Part shown: piece by piece, positions 28,332-36,452 of the stretch
How positions within the stretch are numbered: position 1 is the stretch's first letter
Layout: every line of letters begins with the position of its first letter
Assembly: GCA_035499295.1 (NCBI GenBank)
Contig: DATJZG010000178.1
Location: 3,147 to 67,146, forward strand
Length of the DNA: 64,000 nt
Source of the DNA: DATJZG01 sp035499295
Lineage (GTDB): Bacteria > Myxococcota > Myxococcia > Myxococcales > Anaeromyxobacteraceae
Direction: 5' to 3'
Program-made: the position numbers and the translations under genes
Notes under the pieces: model-generated
Told to the model about the DNA's origin: nothing
What the model saw: only the letters and a program-made list of their open reading frames with translations
Databases searched by the model: none

Positions 28332-29492
28332 GTGAACGTAGTCTTCTTCTCGCCGCATTTTCCCCTCAACTTCTACAACTTCTGCGTCCGCCTGAGGGAG
28401 GTGGGAGCGACCGTTCTGGGAATCGCCGACGAGCAGTGGGACCGTCTGCGCCCGGACCTGCGCGCATCGCTCACCGAGTACTACCGCGTCTCCGACATGG
28501 AGCGCTACGACGAGCTCCTGAAGGGCCTCGGCTACCTCACCTTCAAGCACGGAAAGCTCGATCGGCTCGACTCCATGAGCGAGCACTGGCTCGAGGCCGA
28601 GGCGCGGCTCCGGGAGGACTTCAACATCGCGGGGCTGCGGCCGGCCGACATGCGCCGCATCAAGCGCAAGAGCGAGATGAAGAAGGTCTTCGAGCAGACC
28701 GGGATCCGCGCCGCCCGCGGCCAGCTCGCCGTCGATCCCGCCGCCGTCCGCGCCTTCGTGCGAAGGGTGGGCTACCCAGTGGTGGCCAAGCCGGACGTGG
28801 GGGTGGGGGCCGCGAGCACCTTCAAGATCAACGACGAGCGGCAGCTCGACGCCTTCCTGGCGTCGCGGTCCCAGGTGGAGTTCATCCTGGAGGAGTTCGT
28901 CGAGGGAAGCATCGTCACCTACGACGGCCTCGCCGATCGTGACGGCAAGGTCGTCTTCGACGCCTCGCTCCGCTACAGCCGCGGCATCATGGAGGTGGTG
29001 AACGAGGACACCGACATCTGGTACTACACCGAGCGCGAGATCGCTCCCGACTTGCTGGCGGCGGGGCGGGCGTTGGTGCAGAGCTTCGGAGTGCGGGAAC
29101 GGTTCTTTCACTTCGAGTTCTTCCGCGTCCCCGACGGCGGGCTCCTGGCCCTGGAGGTCAACGTCCGGCCGCCCGGGGGGCTGACGGTCGACATGTGGAA
29201 CTACCAGAACGACATGGACCTCTACCGAGAGTGGGCGAACCTCGTGGTGCGAGGACGGGTCGAGAACGCGCCCACCCGTCCCTGGTACGTGGCCTACGTC
29301 GGTCGCAAGGCCCGCTACCGCTACGCGCTCGGCCTGGACGAGGTCCTGGGAACGCTGGGCGACCTGGTCGTGCACCATGAGCGCATCAACGACGTCTTCA
29401 GCGCGGCCATCGGGAACTACGGATTCGTCTTGCGGGCGGACGAGCTCGGGATCCTCGAGGAGGCCGCTGCCCTGATCCAGCAGAAGGCCTGA
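28332..29492 (+). CDS. ATP-grasp domain ligase
   Basis: A 386-residue ATP-grasp enzyme. An N-terminal Rossmann-like domain (MNVVFFSPHFPLNFYNFC) precedes the ATP-grasp fold, with GYPVVAKPDVGVGAAST near residue 150 as the ATP-binding lysine segment, FILEEFVEGSIVTYDG near 185, and ALEVNVRPPGG near 280 carrying the metal-binding Glu and Asn. Such enzymes join a carboxylate to an amine or thiol using ATP; the substrate is unknown. The GTG start has AAAGGAG upstream. An esterase-family hydrolase follows 25 bases later, a pairing I recall as conserved in other bacteria, so the two probably act on one compound. Confidence 0.8.
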   Translation: MNVVFFSPHFPLNFYNFCVRLREVGATVLGIADEQWDRLRPDLRASLTEYYRVSDMERYDELLKGLGYLTFKHGKLDRLDSMSEHWLEAEARLREDFNIAGLRPADMRRIKRKSEMKKVFEQTGIRAARGQLAVDPAAVRAFVRRVGYPVVAKPDVGVGAASTFKINDERQLDAFLASRSQVEFILEEFVEGSIVTYDGLADRDGKVVFDASLRYSRGIMEVVNEDTDIWYYTEREIAPDLLAAGRALVQSFGVRERFFHFEFFRVPDGGLLALEVNVRPPGGLTVDMWNYQNDMDLYREWANLVVRGRVENAPTRPWYVAYVGRKARYRYALGLDEVLGTLGDLVVHHERINDVFSAAIGNYGFVLRADELGILEEAAALIQQKA

Positions 29493-29517
29493 GCCAGGCA
29501 CCCACGCGGGAGAGAAG

Positions 29518-30252
29518 ATGCACGTCGAGCATCACAGGTGGTTCAGCAAGAGCATGGCGAGGGACATGGACCTCAGGGTCTACGGGACCGGGGGCCAGCC
29601 GGTGGTGGTTTTCCCGTCCCAGGACGGCCGGGTGGGCGACTTCGAGGGCTTCGGAATGGTCGAGGCCTGCGGCCACCTCCTCGACGGGGGGCGGGTGAGG
29701 TTCGTCGCCGTCGACGGCAACGACTGGAACAGCTGGAGCAACCGCGCCGTGCCGCCTGCCGAGCGCGCCCTCCGGCACGGACAGTATGACCGCTACGTCA
29801 TGGACGAGGTCATCCCCTTCGTGCGACGCCTGACCGGGCGGCAGGCGATGTGGACGAGCGGGTGCAGCATGGGTGCGTTCCACTCCGCCAACTTCTACTT
29901 CCGGCGACCGGACGTCTTCGACGGCGTCATCGGCCTTTCGGGCTTGTACGACACGCGCAGCTTCGTGGGAGACTTCTGCGACGAGCAGGTCTACTTCCAC
30001 AGCCCCCTCTATTACCTGGCCGGCCTCACCGACCCCCGGTACCTCGAACGGTACCGGCGCGGCAGCATCGTCTTCGCCGTCGGCCAGGGGGCCTGGGAGG
30101 AGGACTGCCTCCGGGACACGCGCGCCCTGCAAGCCATCCTCGAGGCAAAGGCGGTCCCAGCGTGGTTCGACTACTGGGGGCATGACGTGAACCACGACTG
30201 GCCGTGGTGGCGGAGGATGCTCCCCTACTTCCTCGAGAGACTGGGACTGTAG
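29518..30252 (+). CDS. Esterase-family alpha/beta hydrolase
   Basis: A 244-residue alpha/beta hydrolase of the putative esterase (EstD/Ag85-like) family. The nucleophile elbow is SGCSMGAFHS near residue 118, and DYWGHDVNHDW near 225 supplies the His of the triad. The N-terminus (FGKSMARDMDLRVYG-like) has no signal peptide, so it is cytoplasmic. It shares an operon with the ATP-grasp gene and ends 23 bases before the TerB-like gene. Substrate unknown. Confidence 0.78.
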   Translation: MHVEHHRWFSKSMARDMDLRVYGTGGQPVVVFPSQDGRVGDFEGFGMVEACGHLLDGGRVRFVAVDGNDWNSWSNRAVPPAERALRHGQYDRYVMDEVIPFVRRLTGRQAMWTSGCSMGAFHSANFYFRRPDVFDGVIGLSGLYDTRSFVGDFCDEQVYFHSPLYYLAGLTDPRYLERYRRGSIVFAVGQGAWEEDCLRDTRALQAILEAKAVPAWFDYWGHDVNHDWPWWRRMLPYFLERLGL

Positions 30253-30275
30253 GCCGCCGGGCCGGGAGCGAAGGA

Positions 30276-30791
30276 ATGTCGATCCTCGAATGGCTCGGAC
30301 TCGTCCCCCGCAGCACCCGCCCCGACGACTCGGACGCGATCCACCGCATCGAGCGCCAGCTGAACTCGATGGACCCGGCGCGAGCGCGCTACCTGGCGCT
30401 CTTCGCGTTCCTGCTGGCGCGCGTCGCCGACGTCGACCTGCACGTGAGCGAGGCCGAGACCGAGGAGATGGAGCGGCAGGTCGAGGTGCTGGGTGGCTTG
30501 CCGCGGGCCCAGGCCGCCTTGGCGGTGGCCATCGCCAAGGCGGAGAACCGGATGCTCGGCGCGACGCACAACTTCCTGGCGGCGCGGGAGTTCCGCGATC
30601 TGGCGAACGAGGATCAGAAGAGGGAGCTCCTCCACTGCATGTTCGCGGTGGCAGCTGCCGATGGCTCCATCTCGGTGGCAGAGGAGGAGGCGATCCGCGA
30701 GGTGTCGCGGGAGCTCCTCCTCGACAACCAGGAGTACCTCGCCATCCGGAGCGGCTGGCGGGACAAGCGCGCCGTCTTCCACTCGGAGTAG
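30276..30791 (+). CDS. TerB-like helical protein
   Basis: A 171-residue all-helical protein with two repeats of an acidic motif, VADVDLHVSEAETEEME near residue 48 and AAADGSISVAEEEAIREVS near 130. This is the pattern of TerB/TerB-like (DjlA N-terminal) domains, which bind metal. No signal or membrane segment. Third gene of the ATP-grasp/esterase run, with GGGAGCGAAGGA before ATG. The function is not known; tellurite resistance should not be assumed from the family name. Confidence 0.65.
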   Translation: MSILEWLGLVPRSTRPDDSDAIHRIERQLNSMDPARARYLALFAFLLARVADVDLHVSEAETEEMERQVEVLGGLPRAQAALAVAIAKAENRMLGATHNFLAAREFRDLANEDQKRELLHCMFAVAAADGSISVAEEEAIREVSRELLLDNQEYLAIRSGWRDKRAVFHSE

Positions 30792-30815
30792 CCGGAGCGA
30801 GGGGCGCGCCGCGCC

Positions 30816-31673
30816 TCAGAGCATCATGAGCTCGGAGTAGAGCCCGTCGATGGCGATGGGTGGGATGTCGGGCCTCGAGGGCCTGAAGATGCGCGGCTTG
30901 GGCCTCCGGATGGCGGCCGGCGGTCGGACTCCGTCCGCGAAGCGCAGGTCCACGGAGACCGCCACCGCGCCCATGGCGGCCGCCAGTGCCGCCTGGGCCA
31001 GGAGCCGGTTCTCCCAGAAGAAACGGCGATCGCCGATGTAGAGCAGCTCTGCAACCCGCATGCGCTTGCGACGCCCGAGCCGCGCCACCAGGTAGCAGCG
31101 CTCGCTTCCGCGCCGGAGCAGGACGTGGCGGACGCGGGTGTAGGAGAGGTCGCGGTAGATGGCGGCCTCGTCGCCCGTGAGCTCGCTCCGAAGCGCATCG
31201 GGCGAGGTGGTGAACGACCCGCGAAGCACTCGCCAGGCGTCGCGGACGCCCGGCAAAGGGAGCAAGAGGAGCTCCTCGCTCTCCAGCGGCTGGAACCCGA
31301 GCCGGGAGAACACCGCCACCGTCACCGGGACTGGGGTGTGGCCCACGATGGTGTACTCGGGCAACTGGGCCACGAGCGGCCTCATGAGCATCACGCTCGC
31401 GCCGCGGTGCTTCTCCTCGACGATCCAGGAGGAGAAGTTGCAGAAGCGCTCCTCGCGCCCCAGGATCCTTCTCCTCGAGAAGATCGTTCCCAGGAACCCG
31501 ACCGGCCGTCCCTCCGAGTAGAGGCCGAAGCCCCGGTAGGGACCGTCGGCCCACGGGTACGAGAACAGCATGAGGCGCCAGTCCTCCTTCGACATCCCCT
31601 GCCCGCCGAAGCCCACCAGCAAGGGGTAGATCTCGTCGAAGGAATCAGTCCCCACTCTCCGAAGCTCGATCAC
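30816..31673 (-). CDS. GNAT-like acyltransferase, substrate unknown
   Basis: A 285-residue protein that resembles GNAT N-acyltransferases in its N-terminal half: FDEIYPLL, GLYSEGRPVGFLGTIFSRR, and NFSSWIVEEKHRGASVMLMRPL, the last being the acetyl-CoA-binding region. The C-terminal half (RMRVAELLYIGDRRFFWENRLLAQ) looks like a second, degenerate half. GTG 31673 has GGAG seven bases upstream; an ATG at 31715 lacks such a site. It is convergent to the TerB-like gene and divergent from the pyrrole/polyketide operon, so it might modify that product, but this is only proximity. Confidence 0.6.
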   Translation of the reverse strand: MIELRRVGTDSFDEIYPLLVGFGGQGMSKEDWRLMLFSYPWADGPYRGFGLYSEGRPVGFLGTIFSRRRILGREERFCNFSSWIVEEKHRGASVMLMRPLVAQLPEYTIVGHTPVPVTVAVFSRLGFQPLESEELLLLPLPGVRDAWRVLRGSFTTSPDALRSELTGDEAAIYRDLSYTRVRHVLLRRGSERCYLVARLGRRKRMRVAELLYIGDRRFFWENRLLAQAALAAAMGAVAVSVDLRFADGVRPPAAIRRPKPRIFRPSRPDIPPIAIDGLYSELMML

Positions 31674-31888
31674 CGCCTCACTCCGTTCCGAGAAGCCGCC
31701 GGGGCAGACCGACATCGCACGCACGGTGCGTATGCGTCCCGCGAGTTCGGGACCGGACCAGGAGCCGCTGCCGCGGTCGGGCGCGCGGTCGCGCCCTGCG
31801 CGCCTCGAGGATCTACACCATCGCTCCAGGGTCGTCGTGTGCCGTAGACATGGCGCCCATGTGCGGCGACGTACCCAACCTTGGGGCA

Positions 31889-31917
31889 TTGACACCCTGC
31901 CGGGGCTAGGTTGATCT
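31889..31917 (+). promoter_or_regulatory. Candidate promoter of the biosynthetic operon
   Basis: A perfect TTGACA lies at 31889-31894, in DNA where that hexamer is rare. Seventeen bases further is TGATCT, a weak -10. The start codon is at 31928 with no ribosome-binding site before it, so transcription may begin at or very near the ATG. Confidence 0.35.
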
Positions 31918-31927
31918 AACGCAGAAC

Positions 31928-33070
31928 ATGGAACTCACCTCTGCCCAGCGTGAACGCACGAATGCGGTGCTTCACTTCGCGAAGTCGCGCCTCTCGGCGG
32001 GTGCGCGGGAACGCGAGGCCGCGGGCACCTTCGATCGCAAGCTCTGGGACGAGGCCGCCGCCTTCGGCTTGGCCGGGCTCCCCATTCCGGAGGAGTGGGG
32101 TGGGAGCGGCCTCGACGCCGTCGACACCATGCTGGTGGTCGAGGCTCTGGGAAAGGGTTGCGAGGACGGAGGGCTCGTCTTCTCCCTGTGCGCCCACATG
32201 TTCGCCTCCGCGGTCCCGATCTGGCGGTCGCGGTCCCGCGAGCACCACGAGCGCTACTTGAGGGACCTGGCGGCCGGGAAGATCATCTGCGCCAACGCCA
32301 CCACCGAACCGGACGCCGGATCCGACGTCTACGCCATGAAGGCGACGGCCCGCCGCGACGGGGGCGATTACGTCCTCGACGGGATCAAGTGCTTCATCAC
32401 CAACGCGCCCGTTGCCGACCTCTTCCTCGTCTACGCCACCAGCGAACCAGGCCGCGGCTTCTTCGGGGTCTCGGCCTTCCTCGTTCCGCGCGACACCGCC
32501 GGGCTCCGCGTCACCCCCGAGCACTCCAAGACCGGCCTCAAGACCTCTCCCTGGGGAACGGTCTACCTGGACGGCTGCCGGGTTCCCGCCGGCGCCCGCC
32601 TCGGTCCCGAGGGCTCGGGGGCGATGCTCTTCAGCGAGTCGATGGTGTGGGAGCGCGCCTGCCTCTTCGCCTACTACGTGGGCGCGATGGAGAGGTCGCT
32701 CGAGCGGTGTGTCGAGCACGTGCGGACGCGGGTCCAGTTCGGGCACCGCATCGGCGAGTTTCAGTCGGTATCCAACCGCATCGTCGACATGAAGCTCCGG
32801 CTCGAGACGAGCCGGTTGCTCCTCTACCGCGCCGGCGAGCTGCATCGGGCCGGGAAGCGGTGCGACGAGGCGGTAGCGCTCAGCAAGCTTTGGATCTCGG
32901 AAGCCGCGCTCCAGTCGGGCCTCGACGCGATTCAACTCTTCGGGGGCGGCGGGATGGCGACCGACACCGGCGTCGACGCGCTTGCACGCGACTCGATCCC
33001 GGCGCGGGTGTTCTCGGGGACCTCGGAGATGCAGCGGGCCATCATCGCCCGCATGCTGGGATTGCCCTGA
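31928..33070 (+). CDS. Acyl-CoA dehydrogenase-fold flavoprotein, probable L-prolyl-carrier-protein dehydrogenase
   Basis: A 380-residue FAD enzyme of the acyl-CoA dehydrogenase fold. The N-terminal helical domain, the TTEPDAGSDVYAMKATA flavin-binding segment near 125 and the C-terminal FSGTSEMQRAIIARMLG are typical. The Glu used by medium-chain acyl-CoA dehydrogenases (YEGT) is replaced by Ser, while Glu242 in the WERAC segment matches the base position of isovaleryl-CoA dehydrogenase and of the prolyl-carrier-protein oxidases PltE, PigA and CloN3. Directly followed by an adenylating enzyme and a carrier protein, it probably oxidises carrier-bound proline to pyrrolyl-2-carboxyl. It shares one base with the next gene (TGATG). 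Confidence 0.8.
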   Translation: MELTSAQRERTNAVLHFAKSRLSAGAREREAAGTFDRKLWDEAAAFGLAGLPIPEEWGGSGLDAVDTMLVVEALGKGCEDGGLVFSLCAHMFASAVPIWRSRSREHHERYLRDLAAGKIICANATTEPDAGSDVYAMKATARRDGGDYVLDGIKCFITNAPVADLFLVYATSEPGRGFFGVSAFLVPRDTAGLRVTPEHSKTGLKTSPWGTVYLDGCRVPAGARLGPEGSGAMLFSESMVWERACLFAYYVGAMERSLERCVEHVRTRVQFGHRIGEFQSVSNRIVDMKLRLETSRLLLYRAGELHRAGKRCDEAVALSKLWISEAALQSGLDAIQLFGGGGMATDTGVDALARDSIPARVFSGTSEMQRAIIARMLGLP

Positions 33071-34644
33071 TGCGAATCGATCGACTCGTAACTCCGTGGG
33101 CGAAGCGCGCGCCCGACCGTCTCGCCATCGACGGCAGCGACGGCACCCTCACCTACGGCGAGCTCGACCGGCTCGCCAACCAGTTCGCCCACGCGCTCCG
33201 GGCGAGCGGGGTGAAGCCCGGAGACCGCGTCGGGGTGCACGTGCCGCGCTCCGGGCGCACGGTGGCCGCCATGCTGGGGGCGTCGCGTTCGGGGGCGGTC
33301 TACGTCCCGCTCGATCCCAGCTCCCCGCCGCCCCGCATGAAGCTGGTAGCGCAGGACTGCGGCCTGCGCCACGTCGTCATCTCCCCCGCGCTGCTCGGGA
33401 ACTGGCTGGCGGCGGGCGTGCGCGAGCCGGTGGAGCACTTCTTCCTCGCCTCCGAGGGTGCAGCACCTCCGGGCGCGGACCCGGCCCGGGTCCACCCGTG
33501 GTCAGAGGTACAGGCAGCGAGCGCGGCGCCGCCGGAGCCCGCCGGCGACTCGCCCGACGAGCTCGCCTACATGCTCTACACGTCCGGGTCGACCGGCGTC
33601 CCCAAGGGCGTCATGATCTCGCACCGGAACGCGCTGGCGTTCACCGAATGGGCCGCGGACGAGATCTCGCTCGCGGAAACGGACCGGGTGGCGAGCGTCG
33701 CCCCCTTCCACTTCGACCTCTCGGTATTCGACCTGTGGGCCTCCCTGTCGCGCGGCGCAACCGTGGTGGTGGTGGACGAGTCGACCGTCATCTCGGGACG
33801 GCGCATGGTGGATCGCATCCAGGCTAAGGCCATCACGGTCTGGTACTCCGTCCCGTCGGCGCTGGTTCTCATGCTCGACGACGGCGGGCTGGCGGAGCGC
33901 GGCGCCGCCTCGCTTCGCACCGTGTTCTTCGCCGGCGAGGTCTTCCCCATGAAGCACCTGCGCCGCGCCATGGCGGCGCTGCCGCAGGCCCGCTTCTACA
34001 ACCTCTTCGGGCCCACCGAGACGAACGTCTGCCTGGCCTGTGAGGTGGCGCCGCCGCCCTCGCCGGAGGCCACCGCCATCCCTGTCGGACACCCGAGCTG
34101 CGGCGACTCCGTCCTCATCGTTGACCCGGAGGGGCGGGCGGTCCCCGACGGCGAGGTGGGAGAGCTCCTGGTGGAGGGCCCGACCGTGATGCTGGGATAC
34201 TGGGACGCCGGACGCCGGACTCCGGCGAAGCATCCCTATCCCACGGGCGACCTGGTCTCGCGAAGGAGCGACGGGGAGCTCATGTACCACGGGCGCCGCG
34301 ACCATCTGGTGAAGATCCACGGCTACCGGGTGGAACTCGGGGAGGTCGAGGCTGCCCTTCACAGCCACCCGGGAATCCACGAGGCCATCGCCATGGCCGT
34401 GGAGCAGCAGTTGGTGGCGGTGGCGGTCCCGTCGGATCCTCAGGTGTCGGTGCTGGACGTGAAGCGCTACTGCGCCACTCGGCTCCCCCGATACATGGTG
34501 CCGTCGGAGGTGCGGCTGGTCGAGGCGCTGCCCCGCACCTCCAGTGGCAAGATCGACCGCGTCCGGACCCGCACCGCGTACATCGGGGCCGACTGGTCAC
34601 TGCTTCGGCCGGCGCAGCGCGCCGAGCCCCGGAAGGAGTCGTGA
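33070..34644 (+). CDS. Stand-alone amino acid adenylation enzyme, probable L-prolyl-AMP ligase
   Basis: A 524-residue ANL-family enzyme that activates an amino acid as its adenylate and loads it on a carrier protein. Core motifs are YTSGSTGVPKG near residue 170, APFHFDLSVFDLW near 215, NLFGPTETNVC near 312, TGDLV near 395, GYRVELGEVEA near 420 and the catalytic lysine in SSGKIDR near 494. The NLFGPTETNVC and FHFDLSVFDLW versions are those of L-prolyl-AMP ligases (PltF, PigI, RedM) and D-alanyl ligases. The neighbouring dehydrogenase and carrier protein favour proline. Coupled to both neighbours by one- and three-base overlaps. Confidence 0.82.
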   Translation: MRIDRLVTPWAKRAPDRLAIDGSDGTLTYGELDRLANQFAHALRASGVKPGDRVGVHVPRSGRTVAAMLGASRSGAVYVPLDPSSPPPRMKLVAQDCGLRHVVISPALLGNWLAAGVREPVEHFFLASEGAAPPGADPARVHPWSEVQAASAAPPEPAGDSPDELAYMLYTSGSTGVPKGVMISHRNALAFTEWAADEISLAETDRVASVAPFHFDLSVFDLWASLSRGATVVVVDESTVISGRRMVDRIQAKAITVWYSVPSALVLMLDDGGLAERGAASLRTVFFAGEVFPMKHLRRAMAALPQARFYNLFGPTETNVCLACEVAPPPSPEATAIPVGHPSCGDSVLIVDPEGRAVPDGEVGELLVEGPTVMLGYWDAGRRTPAKHPYPTGDLVSRRSDGELMYHGRRDHLVKIHGYRVELGEVEAALHSHPGIHEAIAMAVEQQLVAVAVPSDPQVSVLDVKRYCATRLPRYMVPSEVRLVEALPRTSSGKIDRVRTRTAYIGADWSLLRPAQRAEPRKES

Positions 34645-34919
34645 TGGAAGCACGCGTGAAGGCGGACATCCAGCAGCACATCGTCAGCACCTGGCTGAGC
34701 GGGGACGAGCGGGGCTTCACCGACCAGACGGACCTGCAGGAGAGCGGCATCCTCGACTCGTTCTCGACGCTCGCCCTGATCGCCTTCCTGGACCAAACGT
34801 TCTCGATCCAGCTCGAGCCGGCGGACATCAACGCTCAGACATTTCGCAGCGTCACCACTCTCACGAAGCTGGTGATGGAGAAGCTCGCCAGGAACGGCAC
34901 CGAGCACGCCGCGAAGTGA
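34644..34919 (+). CDS. Peptidyl carrier protein (probable prolyl/pyrrolyl carrier)
   Basis: A 91-residue carrier protein. Ser39 in SGILDSFSTLALI is the phosphopantetheine site, in the form seen in PltL/RedO and D-alanyl carrier proteins and unlike fatty-acid ACPs. GGAAGGAG precedes the ATG, which overlaps the ligase stop. It should receive proline from the ligase, present it to the dehydrogenase, and be activated by the Sfp-type transferase at the end of the operon. Confidence 0.83.
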   Translation: MEARVKADIQQHIVSTWLSGDERGFTDQTDLQESGILDSFSTLALIAFLDQTFSIQLEPADINAQTFRSVTTLTKLVMEKLARNGTEHAAK

Positions 34920-34956
34920 GGCTCGCGATTCACTGCAAGAACCAGAGGGAGGCCGC

Positions 34957-35178
34957 ATGGAACAGACGCTGAGGGGAATCGTCGCCAAGATTGCCGAGAT
35001 CTCGCCCGACTTCGACGCGAACACCAACCTGCGCGATCTGGGCGTCGACTCGGTCCGCAACCTGGAGATCGTCTTCGAGATCGAGAAGGTGCTGGGCGTG
35101 AGCGTGCCGGAGAACCGCTACGCCGAGGTGAAGGTCTTCAACGACATCGTCAAGCTCGTCTCGAGCCTCAAGAGCTAG
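34957..35178 (+). CDS. Acyl carrier protein
   Basis: A 73-residue acyl carrier protein with Ser32 in LRDLGVDSVRNLEIVF as the phosphopantetheine site. The short acidic helices and the DSV motif resemble type II polyketide or aryl-polyene carriers more than the preceding carrier. It lies just before two ketosynthase genes and so is likely the extender (malonyl) or chain carrier. Confidence 0.82.
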   Translation: MEQTLRGIVAKIAEISPDFDANTNLRDLGVDSVRNLEIVFEIEKVLGVSVPENRYAEVKVFNDIVKLVSSLKS

Positions 35179-35249
35179 CGGGCGCGGCGGCTAGGAGAGC
35201 CGGCCGGCCTTCCAGGGTCGGGAACCGTCGGCGAGGAGGCGCAGAGCGC

Positions 35250-36452
35250 ATGCGTAGGCGCGTGGTGATCACCGGCTGCGGGGTGGTGACGGCCGCGGGC
35301 ACGGAGTTGGCCCCGTTCTGGGCCAACCTCATGGCCGGGACCTGCTTCATCGGTCCGCTGCGCCACTTCTCGGTTCCGGGGATGGATCCACTCACCGGAA
35401 CCGAAGTCGATCTCGCCGAACCGGACAGCCTGGAGCAGGACGCTCGAGGCGGGCGCTGCGCCCAGCTCACCCTGGCCGCGGTCCGTCGCGCGCTCGCCGA
35501 CGCCCGCCTCGGGGCGGACCACCTCGGCCGGGCGGGAGTGGTGATCGGTACCACCCTGGGAGAGGAGCGCCAGGTCGGGGAGGTGAGCGACCGCTGGCCC
35601 GCGAGCGGAGCGGACAGCATCGGCCCCGACTTCTTCTCCAAGAGCGACAGCCACCGCCTCGCCACTCTGGTGGCGAAGAGGCACGGCCTGGGCGGTCCCA
35701 CGCTGGTGAGCGCCACCGCCTGCAGCTCGGGAAACGCGGCGCTGGCGTGGGCATTCGAGATGGTGTCGTGCGGAGGAGCCGACGTGGCGGTGGCCGGCGG
35801 CGCCGATGCGCTGACGCGGTCCATCTACACCGGGTTCCTGCGCATGGGCGCGCTCTCGAGGAGCATCTGCCATCCCTTCGACAGGCGACTGGACGGGGTG
35901 TCCTTCGGCGAAGGGGCGGGCGTCCTGGTCCTCGAGGAGCTCGAACACGCCCGTCGCCGCGGTGCGGCCGTACAGGCGGAGCTGGCGGGCTACGGCGTGA
36001 GCAACGACGCTCATCACATCACCGCTCCCGATCCCAACGGGGTGGGCACGGTGGCGGCCATTCGCCAGGCGCTCGAGACCAGCGGGACCGGGCTCGGCGA
36101 GGTGGACTACGTGAGCGCTCACGGTACCGGGACTCCGTACAACGACGTCGCCGAGACGCGGGCGATGAAGGCGGTGTTCGGCGAGCGCGCTGGCGCGGTG
36201 CCCATCAGCTCGATCAAGTCGATGATCGGGCACACGAACGGCGCGGCGAGCGCCATCGAGGCGGTCGCTTGCACCCTCGCCCTCCGGCACCAGGGCGTTC
36301 CTCCCACGGCCAACCTCACCGAGCCGCACCCCGAATGCGATCTCGACTACGTTCCCCTGCGCGGCCGCGCCATGCGGGTCGGAACGTGTCTCAACCTCTC
36401 GGCCGGGTTCGGCGGTTTCAACGTCTGCTCGGTCATCAAGAGGGCCCCGTGA
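35250..36452 (+). CDS. Active beta-ketoacyl-ACP synthase, FabF/KS-alpha type
   Basis: A 400-residue thiolase-fold condensing enzyme with the complete triad: Cys158 in SATACSSGNAAL, His291 in HGTGTPYND and His328 in SMIGHTNGAASA. It would condense malonyl-ACP with the acyl or pyrrolyl starter. It differs from housekeeping FabF in the N-terminal half and forms a coupled pair with the inactive homologue that follows (GTGA overlap), the KS-alpha/KS-beta arrangement of type II polyketide and aryl-polyene systems. No acyltransferase is encoded nearby, so malonyl units probably come from cellular FabD. Confidence 0.87.
   Translation: MRRRVVITGCGVVTAAGTELAPFWANLMAGTCFIGPLRHFSVPGMDPLTGTEVDLAEPDSLEQDARGGRCAQLTLAAVRRALADARLGADHLGRAGVVIGTTLGEERQVGEVSDRWPASGADSIGPDFFSKSDSHRLATLVAKRHGLGGPTLVSATACSSGNAALAWAFEMVSCGGADVAVAGGADALTRSIYTGFLRMGALSRSICHPFDRRLDGVSFGEGAGVLVLEELEHARRRGAAVQAELAGYGVSNDAHHITAPDPNGVGTVAAIRQALETSGTGLGEVDYVSAHGTGTPYNDVAETRAMKAVFGERAGAVPISSIKSMIGHTNGAASAIEAVACTLALRHQGVPPTANLTEPHPECDLDYVPLRGRAMRVGTCLNLSAGFGGFNVCSVIKRAP

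Noticed and set aside
31880..31912. Sigma-54-type promoter upstream of the biosynthetic operon
   Set aside because: GG and GC pairs are present but not at the required 10-base spacing.
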